From Burkholderiaceae bacterium (GTDB lineage: Bacteria; Pseudomonadota; Gammaproteobacteria; Burkholderiales; Burkholderiaceae): a stretch of 5,466 bases of DNA. Shown piece by piece: positions 1 to 5,466 of the stretch. Under the pieces are notes generated by a model. That model was not told the DNA's origin. It did not search any database and saw only the letters and a program-made list of their open reading frames with translations. The DNA is taken from assembly GCA_022701965.1 (NCBI GenBank), contig JAKONL010000491.1:1-5466 (forward strand), written 5' to 3'. Numbering within the stretch: position 1 is the stretch's first letter; the number at the start of each line of letters is the position of its first letter. A program made the translations under genes and the position numbers.

Positions 1-20
1 AGACTGCGAAAGCGAAGCAT
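1..20 (-). CDS. Start of a further gene, probably an MBL-fold metallohydrolase (partial)
   Basis: An ATG on the minus strand lies 16 nt after the bamC stop and opens a frame reading M-L-R-F-R-S before the window ends. This opening resembles the first beta strand of the small MBL-fold (beta-lactamase-like) hydrolases of the YycJ type, which commonly begin with a short hydrophobic strand leading into a G-S-G-S loop. As far as I recall, such a gene often follows bamC in Comamonadaceae. The catalytic HxHxDH motif would lie outside the window, so nothing enzymatic can be seen here. No good Shine-Dalgarno sits at normal spacing; the nearest purine-rich run overlaps the bamC stop. The identity is inferred from six residues plus synteny. 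Confidence 0.4.
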
Positions 21-36
21 CGCGCGCCGCCGCGCC

Positions 37-1122
37 TTACTTGAGGTCGTCCGCGATGACCTTCACGATGCGCTGCGCGTTGGCCGAGGTCTCGGGTGCG
101 CCGGTCGCGTTCAGGACCGACACGACGGAGGTTTCGCCCTGGCTCTTGACGACGATGCGGAACTTCAGCGGTGTCTCGGCAGCACCTGCCTTTCCGAAAC
201 TGAAGATCTTGGCGAAGATGCCCGGCTCCTTCTTGTCGGGGTTGGGCGTCACATAGCGCACGAAGTAGGTGCCAGCGCTGCGGTCGCGGTCCTCGACGGT
301 GAAGCCGGTGCGGTCGAGCGTCAGGCCGACCCGGCGCCAGGCGCGATCGAAACCTTCGCTGATCTGCACCACGGGCTGGCCGCCGACCGTCGCCACGCGG
401 GCCGTCTGCACCGGCGCGCTGGTCGCGACCAGGGCCTTCGACTGTTCCTGCGACACGCCGAGCTTGACCATCAGGCGCCGGGCGAATTCGGCCTCGAGTT
501 CGGGATCGGGCGCGCGCGGCTGCCAGACCGTGCCGTCTTTCTGATTGGTCGTGTAGACCTCTTCCATGCCGCGGTGGCTGATGTAGATCTCGGTGCCGGT
601 CGGCGTGCGTTCCAGCCGGGTGCGGAAGCGGTCGAGCTCGCCGGTGGAGTAGACCGAGTCGATCAGCTTGCCCAGCGTGCCACGGATGATGTCCTGCGGC
701 AGCTTGGCGCGGTTCTCGGCCCAATCGGTTTCCATGATGCCGAGGTTGCGCTGGTCGGTCGTCAGCAGGAAGCCGTTCTCCTGCCAGAAATCGCGCACCG
801 GATCCCAGAGCTGGTCGGCCGGGCGGTTGACGACGATCCAGCGCTGGTTGCCCGCGCGCTCCATTCGCACGTCGCCGACCGCGGAGACGGCAGTCGGCGC
901 GCCGGGCGCGTTGGTCACGCCGGTCTGGTAGCCGCTGGCCGTCACCGGGCCGCCGGGCACCACGTAGCGGTTGTCGCGCGAGAGCTGGGTGAGGTCGGGC
1001 GGGACTTCGAGCGAAGGGGCCTTGCCGGCGCTCTTGTAGTCGATCTTGTCGCCTTCGAGAAACGAGCAGGCGGCGAGGCTGGCGACGAGGGCCAGCAGTG
1101 CGAATCGCGAAAAATTCTTCAA
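37..1122 (-). CDS. bamC: Outer membrane protein assembly factor BamC (lipoprotein)
   Basis: This 361-residue protein is a peripheral lipoprotein of the BAM complex, which folds beta-barrel proteins into the outer membrane; in E. coli BamC binds BamD. A signal peptide with a hydrophobic core (residues 7-17) ends in the lipobox L-A-A-C, so Cys19 should be lipidated. A flexible proline-rich stretch follows (about 28-90, with VPPDLT at 40-45), matching the extended BamD-binding N terminus of the family. Two helix-grip domains come next, at about 92-205 (QLWDPVRDFW, then ETDW at 131-134) and 248-360 (FDRAWRRVG from 258). These match the paired pattern in E. coli BamC, which is 344 residues long. 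The start is TTG: no in-frame ATG lies nearby, AAGGA is 8 nt upstream, and this start gives a proper lipoprotein signal. The same frame stays open another 257 codons upstream, but that part is only a shadow of dapA. The gene follows dapA by 113 nt, as in E. coli. Confidence 0.93.
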   Translation of the reverse strand: MKNFSRFALLALVASLAACSFLEGDKIDYKSAGKAPSLEVPPDLTQLSRDNRYVVPGGPVTASGYQTGVTNAPGAPTAVSAVGDVRMERAGNQRWIVVNRPADQLWDPVRDFWQENGFLLTTDQRNLGIMETDWAENRAKLPQDIIRGTLGKLIDSVYSTGELDRFRTRLERTPTGTEIYISHRGMEEVYTTNQKDGTVWQPRAPDPELEAEFARRLMVKLGVSQEQSKALVATSAPVQTARVATVGGQPVVQISEGFDRAWRRVGLTLDRTGFTVEDRDRSAGTYFVRYVTPNPDKKEPGIFAKIFSFGKAGAAETPLKFRIVVKSQGETSVVSVLNATGAPETSANAQRIVKVIADDLK

Positions 1123-1130
1123 CTTCGTCT

Positions 1131-1135
1131 TCCTT
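1131..1135 (-). promoter_or_regulatory. Ribosome binding site of bamC, deciding a TTG start
   Basis: AAGGA on the minus strand lies 8 nt before the TTG at 1122-1120. No ATG or GTG in this frame has comparable spacing, so the site fixes the non-ATG start of bamC. Confidence 0.75.
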
Positions 1136-1150
1136 GATGGAATGAGTTCG

Positions 1151-1166
1151 GTCGGCCAGTGCCGAC
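1151..1166. repeat. Perfect 6-bp inverted repeat in the dapA-bamC spacer
   Basis: GTCGGC and GCCGAC form a perfect 6-bp, GC-rich stem around a 4-nt loop. In the leftward transcript the hairpin falls 70-85 nt after the dapA stop and about 15 nt before the bamC ribosome binding site. No T-run follows it on the minus strand, so it is not a standard intrinsic terminator. It could attenuate or stabilise the mRNA between the two genes. A weaker 4-bp repeat (GGTT/AACC) lies at 1202-1213. Function is inferred only. Confidence 0.4.
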
Positions 1167-1235
1167 AGGGACCGCGCGGTATGAGTCGGTCTGGCAGGAA
1201 AGGTTGCCGAACCGGACAGCGTGGTATCGGGGCGC

Positions 1236-2159
1236 TCAGTCGGCGAGCAGGCCGCCGGTACGCAGCGCGGTCTCGACCGCAGGGCGGAACGCCTCGCCGA
1301 GCGGGGTCAGCGGCAGGCGCAGCGTACCGCCGCACAGGCCCATGCGCGACATCGCCCACTTGACCGGGATCGGGTTGGGCTCGACGAACAGGTTGCGGTG
1401 CAGGGGCATCAGCTCGAACTGCAGCCGCATCGCGGTCTTCACGTCTCCCGCGAGCGCCGCGACGCACAGCTCGTGCATCTTGCGCGGTGCCACGTTGGCG
1501 GTCACGCTGATGTTGCCGTGGCCGCCGCACAGCATGAGCGCGACGGCGGTCGGGTCGTCGCCCGAATACACGGCGAATTCCTTCGGCAGGTCGCGGATCA
1601 GCCACTGCGCGCGCTCGATGTTGCCGGTCGCTTCCTTGATGCCGATGATGCCGGGCACTTCCGCCAGGCGCAGCACGGTGTCGTGCGCCATATCGGCGAC
1701 GGTGCGGCCGGGCACGTTGTACAGCACGATCGGCAGGTCGCCGACCGCTTCGGCGATGGCCTTGAAATGCTGGTACTGGCCTTCCTGCGTCGGCTTGTTG
1801 TAATAGGGGACGACCTGGAGCTGCGTATCGGCACCGACGCTCTTGGCGAAGCGCGCCAGCGCGATGGCCTCGCGCGTGGAGTTGGCGCCGCAACCCGCCA
1901 TGACCGGCACGCGGCCCCGCGCCTGCTCGACCGAGACCCGGATGATCTCGCGATGTTCCTCGACGTCGACCGTCGGCGATTCGCCGGTGGTGCCCACCAC
2001 GCCCAGGCAGTCGGTGCCTTCGTCGATGTGCCAGTCGATCAGCCTGCGGAGCGCGGGATAGTCGACGCTGCCGTCTTCGTGCATCGGCGTGGCCAGCGCG
2101 ACGATGCTTCCTGTCAGTTGCTCCAAGGGTGTCTCTTTGTCGTTGACGAAAGCACGCAT
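1236..2159 (-). CDS. dapA: 4-hydroxy-tetrahydrodipicolinate synthase (DHDPS)
   Basis: DapA is a cytoplasmic class I aldolase-type TIM barrel, normally a homotetramer. It condenses pyruvate with aspartate-semialdehyde, the first committed step to diaminopimelate and lysine. All key residues are present: the GTTGES motif with Thr57 and Thr58, Tyr120 in PYYNKP, Tyr147 and Arg152 in LYNVPGR, and the Schiff-base Lys175 in GIKEATGN. These correspond to E. coli Thr44, Thr45, Tyr107, Tyr133, Arg138 and Lys161. The C-terminal part carries the family signature [11 protein letters not shown]. At the lysine site, E. coli His56, Asn80, Glu84 and Tyr106 are matched by His69, Asn93, Glu97 and Tyr119, while His53 is Val66. 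The length is 307 residues against 292 in E. coli, mostly from a 13-residue N-terminal extension. ATG at 2159 is chosen because GAGG lies 8 nt upstream; the longer in-frame start at 2249 falls inside the methyltransferase gene. The gene begins 10 nt after the methyltransferase stop. Confidence 0.97.
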   Translation of the reverse strand: MRAFVNDKETPLEQLTGSIVALATPMHEDGSVDYPALRRLIDWHIDEGTDCLGVVGTTGESPTVDVEEHREIIRVSVEQARGRVPVMAGCGANSTREAIALARFAKSVGADTQLQVVPYYNKPTQEGQYQHFKAIAEAVGDLPIVLYNVPGRTVADMAHDTVLRLAEVPGIIGIKEATGNIERAQWLIRDLPKEFAVYSGDDPTAVALMLCGGHGNISVTANVAPRKMHELCVAALAGDVKTAMRLQFELMPLHRNLFVEPNPIPVKWAMSRMGLCGGTLRLPLTPLGEAFRPAVETALRTGGLLAD

Positions 2160-2167
2160 TCTATCGA

Positions 2168-2171
2168 CCTC
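2168..2171 (-). promoter_or_regulatory. Ribosome binding site of dapA overlapping the upstream stop codon
   Basis: GAGG on the minus strand lies 8 nt before the dapA ATG at 2159. It shares two bases with the TGA stop of the methyltransferase (2172-2170). Ribosomes ending the methyltransferase therefore cover the dapA initiation site, which suggests translational coupling. Confidence 0.7.
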
Positions 2172-2760
2172 ATATTGGCGGAAAGTCGGAGCGGGCTTGC
2201 CCCGGATCGAGCGCGAAGCGGGGCGGGGCGGGCGTTCCGTTGCCGGCATCGGGCAGCGCGACGGCCGCGATGCGCTGGACGAACCGGGCCGGCCCGTCGA
2301 GAAAGCCGTCCTCGTACGCGACGACGCGAAGCCCGCTACAGGCAGCGAGCAGTTCGCCCGGCCGCAGCAGGAAGTCGGCGCGGGCCGGCCGGCCGACCGA
2401 TTCGTTGCCGGCCGCGAAGGTCTCGTAGAGCAGCACGCCGCCCGGTGCGACGGCGCGGACGATGTCGGGCAGTCGCGGCCGCCAGAGATAGTGGGTCACG
2501 ATCACCGCATCGAAGACCCGGCCTCCGAACGGCCACGGACCGTTCTCGATGTCGGCCTCGACGATCTCGGCGCCCGCGGCCGCGAACGGCTCGAGCGCGG
2601 CGAGCGCTTCGGCCGAGCGGTCCACGCCCGTCATGCAGTGGCCGCGCGACTGCAGCCAGCCCAGGTGCCTGCCGCTGCCGCAAGCGACGTCGAGCACGCT
2701 GCCGCCAGGGGCGATCAGGTGCTGCCATCGCACGATCCATGCCGACGGCGCCGCGCTCAA
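2170..2760 (-). CDS. Class I SAM-dependent methyltransferase, substrate unknown
   Basis: This 196-residue protein has a Rossmann-type methyltransferase fold. Motif I is [10 protein letters not shown] (23-32), the SAM-binding glycine loop. An acidic residue at the end of strand 2 (Asp47 in GVDRS) should contact the ribose, and motif II is around EADIENG (68-74). A post-motif region from [13 protein letters not shown] into [12 protein letters not shown] (83-116) is typical of a TehB/UbiE-like proteobacterial group annotated only as class I methyltransferase. No separate substrate domain is visible, so the target could be a small molecule; tellurite or metalloid methylation is only a loose possibility. 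The start is taken as TTG at 2760. It overlaps the TGA stop of the small upstream gene by 4 nt (TTGA), lies about 20 residues before motif I as expected for the family, and has no ATG competitor. No Shine-Dalgarno is evident, so initiation probably depends on reinitiation. An in-frame CTG lies a few codons upstream and cannot be excluded. Confidence 0.85.
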   Translation of the reverse strand: MSAAPSAWIVRWQHLIAPGGSVLDVACGSGRHLGWLQSRGHCMTGVDRSAEALAALEPFAAAGAEIVEADIENGPWPFGGRVFDAVIVTHYLWRPRLPDIVRAVAPGGVLLYETFAAGNESVGRPARADFLLRPGELLAACSGLRVVAYEDGFLDGPARFVQRIAAVALPDAGNGTPAPPRFALDPGQARSDFPPI

Positions 2761-2894
2761 AAGCAGGTCCAGAGCTGGTCGATCATGGTGACCATGAAGG
2801 TCGGCCGCGTGTACATCAGGAAGACCGCTCCCAGCACGCCGACGGCGGCCACGCCGGCGGCGGCCATGGACAGGCGACGGGCCGCGGGGCGCAT
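2757..2894 (-). CDS. Small single-pass membrane protein (45 aa), uncharacterised
   Basis: I do not recognise a named family. The ORF starts with ATG 3 nt after the MFS stop codon and ends in a TGA that overlaps the methyltransferase start by 4 nt, so it fills exactly the gap between two real genes. The product has a basic N terminus (Arg2, Arg6, Arg7), then one hydrophobic segment at about residues 9-28 rich in Ala, Gly and Val, and a short tail ending W-T-C-F. The positive-inside rule suggests an N-in, C-out inner-membrane protein; an uncleaved signal anchor is the simplest reading. Forty-two of 45 codons end in G or C, like its neighbours, which supports coding. No ribosome binding site is clear, so translation is probably coupled to the MFS gene. 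It might assist the transporter or be unrelated to it; the sequence does not decide. Confidence 0.7.
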   Translation of the reverse strand: MRPAARRLSMAAAGVAAVGVLGAVFLMYTRPTFMVTMIDQLWTCF

Positions 2895-2897
2895 CGC

Positions 2898-4133
2898 TCA
2901 GGCCGCGGCGGTCGAAGGCGCCGTCCGGACGATGGCGCTCTCCTTGACCGGCAGGTTGATCAGCCCGGCGAACACGCCCAGCGCGATCGACAGGTACCAG
3001 ACCACGTCGTAGCTGCCGGTGCGGTCGTACAGGAACCCGCCGAGCCAGACGCCCAGGAACGAGCCGAACTGGTGGCCCAGGAACACGAACCCGCTGAGCA
3101 TCGACAGGTGCGCGACGCCGAAGATCTGCGCGACCAGCGCGTTGGTCGGCGGCACGGTCGACAGCCACAGGAAACCCATCACGCTGGCGAACACGTACAC
3201 GCTGAGCGGCGACACCGGAACCACCAGGAAGACCGAGATCGCGACGGCGCGGCCGAAATAGATCGCCGAGAGGATCTTCCGCTTGGCCAGCTTCTGCCCG
3301 AGCGTGCCGGCCACGTAGGTGCCGAACACGTTGAAGAGTCCGATCAGCGCCAGCGCATAGCTCGCGACCTCGGGCGACATGCCCTTGTCCTTCAGGTAGC
3401 TCGGCATGTGCACGCCGATGAACACGACCTGGAAGCCGCAGACGAAGTAGCCGGCCATCAGCAGCCTGAAGCTCGGGTACCGGAAGGCTTCGCTTACGGC
3501 CTGGCCGATGCTCTGCGTGCGTTGCGCGCCGGCAGCGACGCGGCGCGGCTCGCGCAGTCCGAAGGCCAGCGGCACGATCAGCAGCACGCAGGCCGCCAGC
3601 ACCAGGAGCGCGGTGTGCCAGCCGAGCCGGGCGATCAGCTGTCCCTCGATCGGCACCATCAGGAACTGGCCGAAGGAGCCGGCCGCCGCCGCCACGCCCA
3701 TCGCCCAGGAGCGCCGGTCAGCGGGAATGTTGCGGCCGATCACGCCGTAGATCACCGCGTAGGTCGTGCCGGCCTGCGCCGCGCCGATCAGGACGCCGGC
3801 CGTCAGCGCGAAGAGCAGCGGAGTGGTCGACAGCGCCATGCCCGTCAGCCCGGCGGCATAGAGCACGGTGCCGATGAGCAGCACGCGGAACGCGCCCAGC
3901 CTGTCCGCCAGCATGCCCGCGAAGACGCCGATCACGCCCCAGGACAGGTTCTGGATCGCGATCGCGAAGGAGAAGGTCTGTCGCGTCCAGCCCTGCTCCT
4001 GCGTGATCGGCTGCAGCCAGAGGCCGAACCCGTGGCGGATGCCCATGGACAGCGTCACGATCATCGCGCCGCACAGCAGGACCTGCCTGACCGAGAGGGT
4101 GGAAGGCACTGGGGAGGGGGCGACGGTGGACAT
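2898..4133 (-). CDS. Major facilitator superfamily transporter, monocarboxylate/OFA-like
   Basis: This 411-residue inner-membrane protein has about 12 hydrophobic segments in two halves joined by a basic central loop (about 193-222), the usual MFS plan and length. MFS motif A is GMLADRLGAF (73-82) between TM2 and TM3, with a degenerate copy in the second half (GTLGQKLAKRK, 276-286). TM1 (about 15-38) leads into a loop containing FGLWLQPITQEQGWTR, which resembles the FG-x-F...E-x-GWSR signature of monocarboxylate and oxalate/formate-type MFS proteins. That hints at an organic anion substrate, but no substrate can be named. The ATG at 4133 puts about 14 residues before TM1 and is preferred. A second in-frame ATG at 4226 would add 31 hydrophilic, Arg-containing residues and has GGAAGG only 3 nt upstream, too close for good initiation. 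The gene is first in the leftward string, divergent from parE, with the 45-aa ORF 3 nt downstream. Confidence 0.9.
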   Translation of the reverse strand: MSTVAPSPVPSTLSVRQVLLCGAMIVTLSMGIRHGFGLWLQPITQEQGWTRQTFSFAIAIQNLSWGVIGVFAGMLADRLGAFRVLLIGTVLYAAGLTGMALSTTPLLFALTAGVLIGAAQAGTTYAVIYGVIGRNIPADRRSWAMGVAAAAGSFGQFLMVPIEGQLIARLGWHTALLVLAACVLLIVPLAFGLREPRRVAAGAQRTQSIGQAVSEAFRYPSFRLLMAGYFVCGFQVVFIGVHMPSYLKDKGMSPEVASYALALIGLFNVFGTYVAGTLGQKLAKRKILSAIYFGRAVAISVFLVVPVSPLSVYVFASVMGFLWLSTVPPTNALVAQIFGVAHLSMLSGFVFLGHQFGSFLGVWLGGFLYDRTGSYDVVWYLSIALGVFAGLINLPVKESAIVRTAPSTAAA

Positions 4134-4139
4134 CCAGCG

Positions 4140-4145
4140 AATGTA
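4140..4145 (-). promoter_or_regulatory. Possible -10 element for the MFS operon
   Basis: TACATT on the minus strand (4 of 6 matches to TATAAT) ends 6 nt before the MFS ATG at 4133. Transcription from it would start at or next to the ATG. There is no recognisable -35 at normal spacing and no Shine-Dalgarno before the ATG. The match is weak, and the true promoter may lie further upstream. Confidence 0.22.
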
Positions 4146-4285
4146 GCCATTCGAGCCGTTCCCAGCAGCACTTGCGTGACACGGGATTGTTGATATCGAG
4201 GGCCGTCTTTCATGCGGCGCGCGCATCAACCTTCCGCAGCGCAGGCCCGCACTGTATGAGTATCCAGTTGTTCGAAGGTGCTCAC

Positions 4286-4291
4286 TACAAT
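4286..4291 (+). promoter_or_regulatory. Probable -10 element of the parE promoter, implying a leaderless mRNA
   Basis: TACAAT (5 of 6 matches to TATAAT) ends 7 nt before the parE ATG at 4299, so the expected transcription start falls at about 4298-4299, on the start codon itself. This fits the lack of a Shine-Dalgarno at normal spacing: the only purine-rich run, GAAGG at 4274-4278, is 20 nt from the ATG. No good -35 hexamer is visible. Confidence 0.42.
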
Positions 4292-4298
4292 TCGCACC

Positions 4299-5466
4299 AT
4301 GGCGACTCTTCCCAAGACTTCTTCCGCGACTCCGGCGGCACCCGCGTATTCCGAAGGCTCGATCCGCGTGCTCAAGGGCCTCGAGCCCGTCAAGCAGCGC
4401 CCGGGCATGTACACCCGCACCGACAACCCGCTGCACATCATCCAGGAGGTGCTCGACAACGCGGCTGACGAGGCGCTCGCCGGGCACGGAAAGAAGATCA
4501 GGATCACGCTGCACGCCGACCACTCGGTCAGCGTCGAGGACGACGGCCGCGGCATCCCGTTCGGCATGCACCCCGAAGAGAAGGCGCCGGTGGTCGAGCT
4601 GGTCTTCACGCGGCTGCACGCGGGCGGCAAGTTCGACAAGGGCTCGGGCGGCGCCTACAGCTTCTCGGGCGGCCTGCACGGGGTGGGCGTCAGCGTGACG
4701 AACGCGCTGTCGACGCGCCTGGAGGTGACTTCGCACCGCGAAGGTTCGGTCGCCAGGCTGGCGTTTGCGGCTGGCGACGTGGTCGAGAAGCTGGTGGTGC
4801 GGCCGCTGGAGGCCGGCGAACGCAAATTCGGCACCACCGTGCGCGCCTGGCCAGACCCGAAGTATTTCGAATCCGCCGCGCTGCCGATTCCCGAACTCAC
4901 GCACCTGCTGCGCAGCAAGGCCGTGCTGATGCCCGGCGTGACCGTGACGCTCGTCAACGAGAAGACGAAGGAGCAGCAGCAGTGGCTCTACAAGGGCGGC
5001 CTGCGCGACTACCTGATGCAGACGCTGCACGGCGAGCCGGTGATTCCGCTCTTCGAAGGCGCGGGCCACGCCGACAGGAACGCCGAGAACTTCGCCGTGG
5101 GCGAGGGCGCCGACTGGTGCGTGGCCTTCACGGAGGACGGACAGCCGGTGCGCGAGAGCTACGTGAACCTGATCCCGACCAGTGCCGGCGGCACGCACGA
5201 CAGCGGCCTGCGCGACGGCCTGTTCACGGCGGTCAAGAGCTTCATCGAATTCCATTCGCTGCTGCCCAAGGGCGTCAAGCTGCTGCCCGAGGACGTCTTC
5301 GCGCGCGCCTCCTACGTGCTCAGCGCCAAGGTGCTCGACCCGCAGTTCCAGGGCCAGATCAAGGAGCGCCTGAACTCGCGCGACGCCGTGCGGCTGGTCT
5401 CGAGCTTCGTGCGCCCGGCGCTGGAGCTGTGGCTCAACCAGCACGTCGACTACGGGAAGAAGCTCG
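4299..5466 (+). CDS. parE: DNA topoisomerase IV subunit B, N-terminal part (ParE)
   Basis: ParE is the ATPase subunit of topoisomerase IV, which with ParC decatenates daughter chromosomes and relaxes supercoils. The frame is open for 389 codons and runs off the window at about 60% of the usual length, so the TOPRIM and C-terminal regions are not seen. The GHKL ATPase domain shows the N-box EVLDNAADE (50-58, with catalytic-type Glu50 and Mg-binding Asn54), the G1 box DDGRGIP (81-87), the G2 box SGGLHGVG (123-130) and FGTTVRAWPD (177-186). The transducer domain follows, with YVNLIPTSAGGTH (288-300) and the QTK-loop region PQFQGQIKERL (348-358), where Thr is replaced by Ile354 while Gln353 and Lys355 stay. 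ParE is preferred over GyrB because the DPQFQGQ region and overall spacing match ParE; the long poorly conserved N terminus (1-19) is variable in this group. The ATG is chosen for its position before the conserved YSEGSI-VLKGLEPV; an in-frame GTG at 4278 is an alternative. Confidence 0.95.
   Translation, partial: MATLPKTSSATPAAPAYSEGSIRVLKGLEPVKQRPGMYTRTDNPLHIIQEVLDNAADEALAGHGKKIRITLHADHSVSVEDDGRGIPFGMHPEEKAPVVELVFTRLHAGGKFDKGSGGAYSFSGGLHGVGVSVTNALSTRLEVTSHREGSVARLAFAAGDVVEKLVVRPLEAGERKFGTTVRAWPDPKYFESAALPIPELTHLLRSKAVLMPGVTVTLVNEKTKEQQQWLYKGGLRDYLMQTLHGEPVIPLFEGAGHADRNAENFAVGEGADWCVAFTEDGQPVRESYVNLIPTSAGGTHDSGLRDGLFTAVKSFIEFHSLLPKGVKLLPEDVFARASYVLSAKVLDPQFQGQIKERLNSRDAVRLVSSFVRPALELWLNQHVDYGKKL

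Larger units (their letters stand above)
4134..4298. other. Divergent intergenic region between the MFS operon and parE
   Basis: These 165 bp must hold the promoters for both directions. The region is more AT-rich than its surroundings near both ends. No operator-like palindrome of convincing length was found, and no RNA gene. Each end carries a -10-like hexamer unusually close to the adjacent ATG (4140-4145 and 4286-4291, listed separately). Convincing -35 hexamers were not found at 16-18 bp from either. Confidence 0.7.

Noticed and set aside
574..1137. A 187-codon plus-strand frame opposite bamC
   Set aside because: It is antisense to a recognised gene, has a composition typical of shadow frames, and shows no motif or ribosome binding site.
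1202..1213. Small inverted repeat GGTT/AACC as a dapA terminator
   Set aside because: A 4-bp stem with no following T-run is too weak, and bamC follows on the same strand.
1123..1893. N-terminal 257-codon extension of the bamC frame across dapA
   Set aside because: It overlaps dapA on the same strand in another frame, is low-complexity Arg/Ala-rich, and would bury the lipoprotein signal of BamC. The TTG with AAGGA explains the real start.
1221..4193. A 990-codon open frame on the plus strand, antisense to dapA, the methyltransferase and the MFS gene
   Set aside because: Its product is dominated by Arg, His, Ala, Gly and Asp with no domain pattern, and it lies wholly opposite four well-supported genes. 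Long antisense frames are expected in DNA this GC-rich, because stop codons are rare opposite G/C-ending codons.
4655..4957. A 100-codon minus-strand frame inside parE
   Set aside because: It is opposite the conserved ATPase domain of ParE and has no recognisable features.
4134..5444. Minus-strand extension of the MFS frame, antisense to parE
   Set aside because: It is a GC-rich shadow of parE with no membrane or domain features, and the transporter fold is complete from 4133.
1..5466. Search for a novel defence system, mobile element, CRISPR array or phage genes
   Set aside because: No spacer-repeat array, transposase, integrase, terminal repeats or compositional break was seen; all well-supported genes are housekeeping or common families in conserved order.

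Overview
The window looks like ordinary core chromosome from a GC-rich betaproteobacterium, most likely Burkholderiales and probably Comamonadaceae. This rests on the very high G+C at third codon positions, on the ParE and DapA protein sequences, and on the gene order dapA-bamC beside a divergent parE. The taxonomic call is inference from remembered protein families; no search was run.

Layout. Almost all of the window (about 4133 down to 1) is one leftward, tightly packed gene string on the minus strand. In transcription order it holds an MFS transporter (4133-2898), a 45-residue single-pass membrane protein (2894-2757), a class I SAM-dependent methyltransferase (2760-2170), dapA (2159-1236), bamC (1122-37), and the first six codons of a further gene at the left edge (20-1), probably an MBL-fold metallohydrolase. 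Junctions are 3 nt, a 4-nt overlap, 10 nt, 113 nt and 16 nt, so this reads as an operon. On the right, a 165-bp divergent intergenic region (4134-4298) separates it from parE, which runs rightward and leaves the window after 389 codons.

How the genes relate. DapA makes the first committed intermediate of the diaminopimelate/lysine pathway, which feeds peptidoglycan. BamC is an outer-membrane lipoprotein of the beta-barrel assembly machine, and the dapA-bamC pairing is the one known from E. coli (dapA-nlpB). The transporter, small membrane protein and methyltransferase are translationally coupled to each other but have no evident substrate, so any joint function with dapA-bamC is speculative. 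ParE is the ATPase subunit of topoisomerase IV and is functionally separate.

I see no mobile element, CRISPR array, tRNA, rRNA or defence-like system. The points most worth a look are the overlooked 45-aa ORF, two TTG starts (methyltransferase and bamC), a probable leaderless parE transcript, and a Thr-to-Ile change in the ParE QTK loop.
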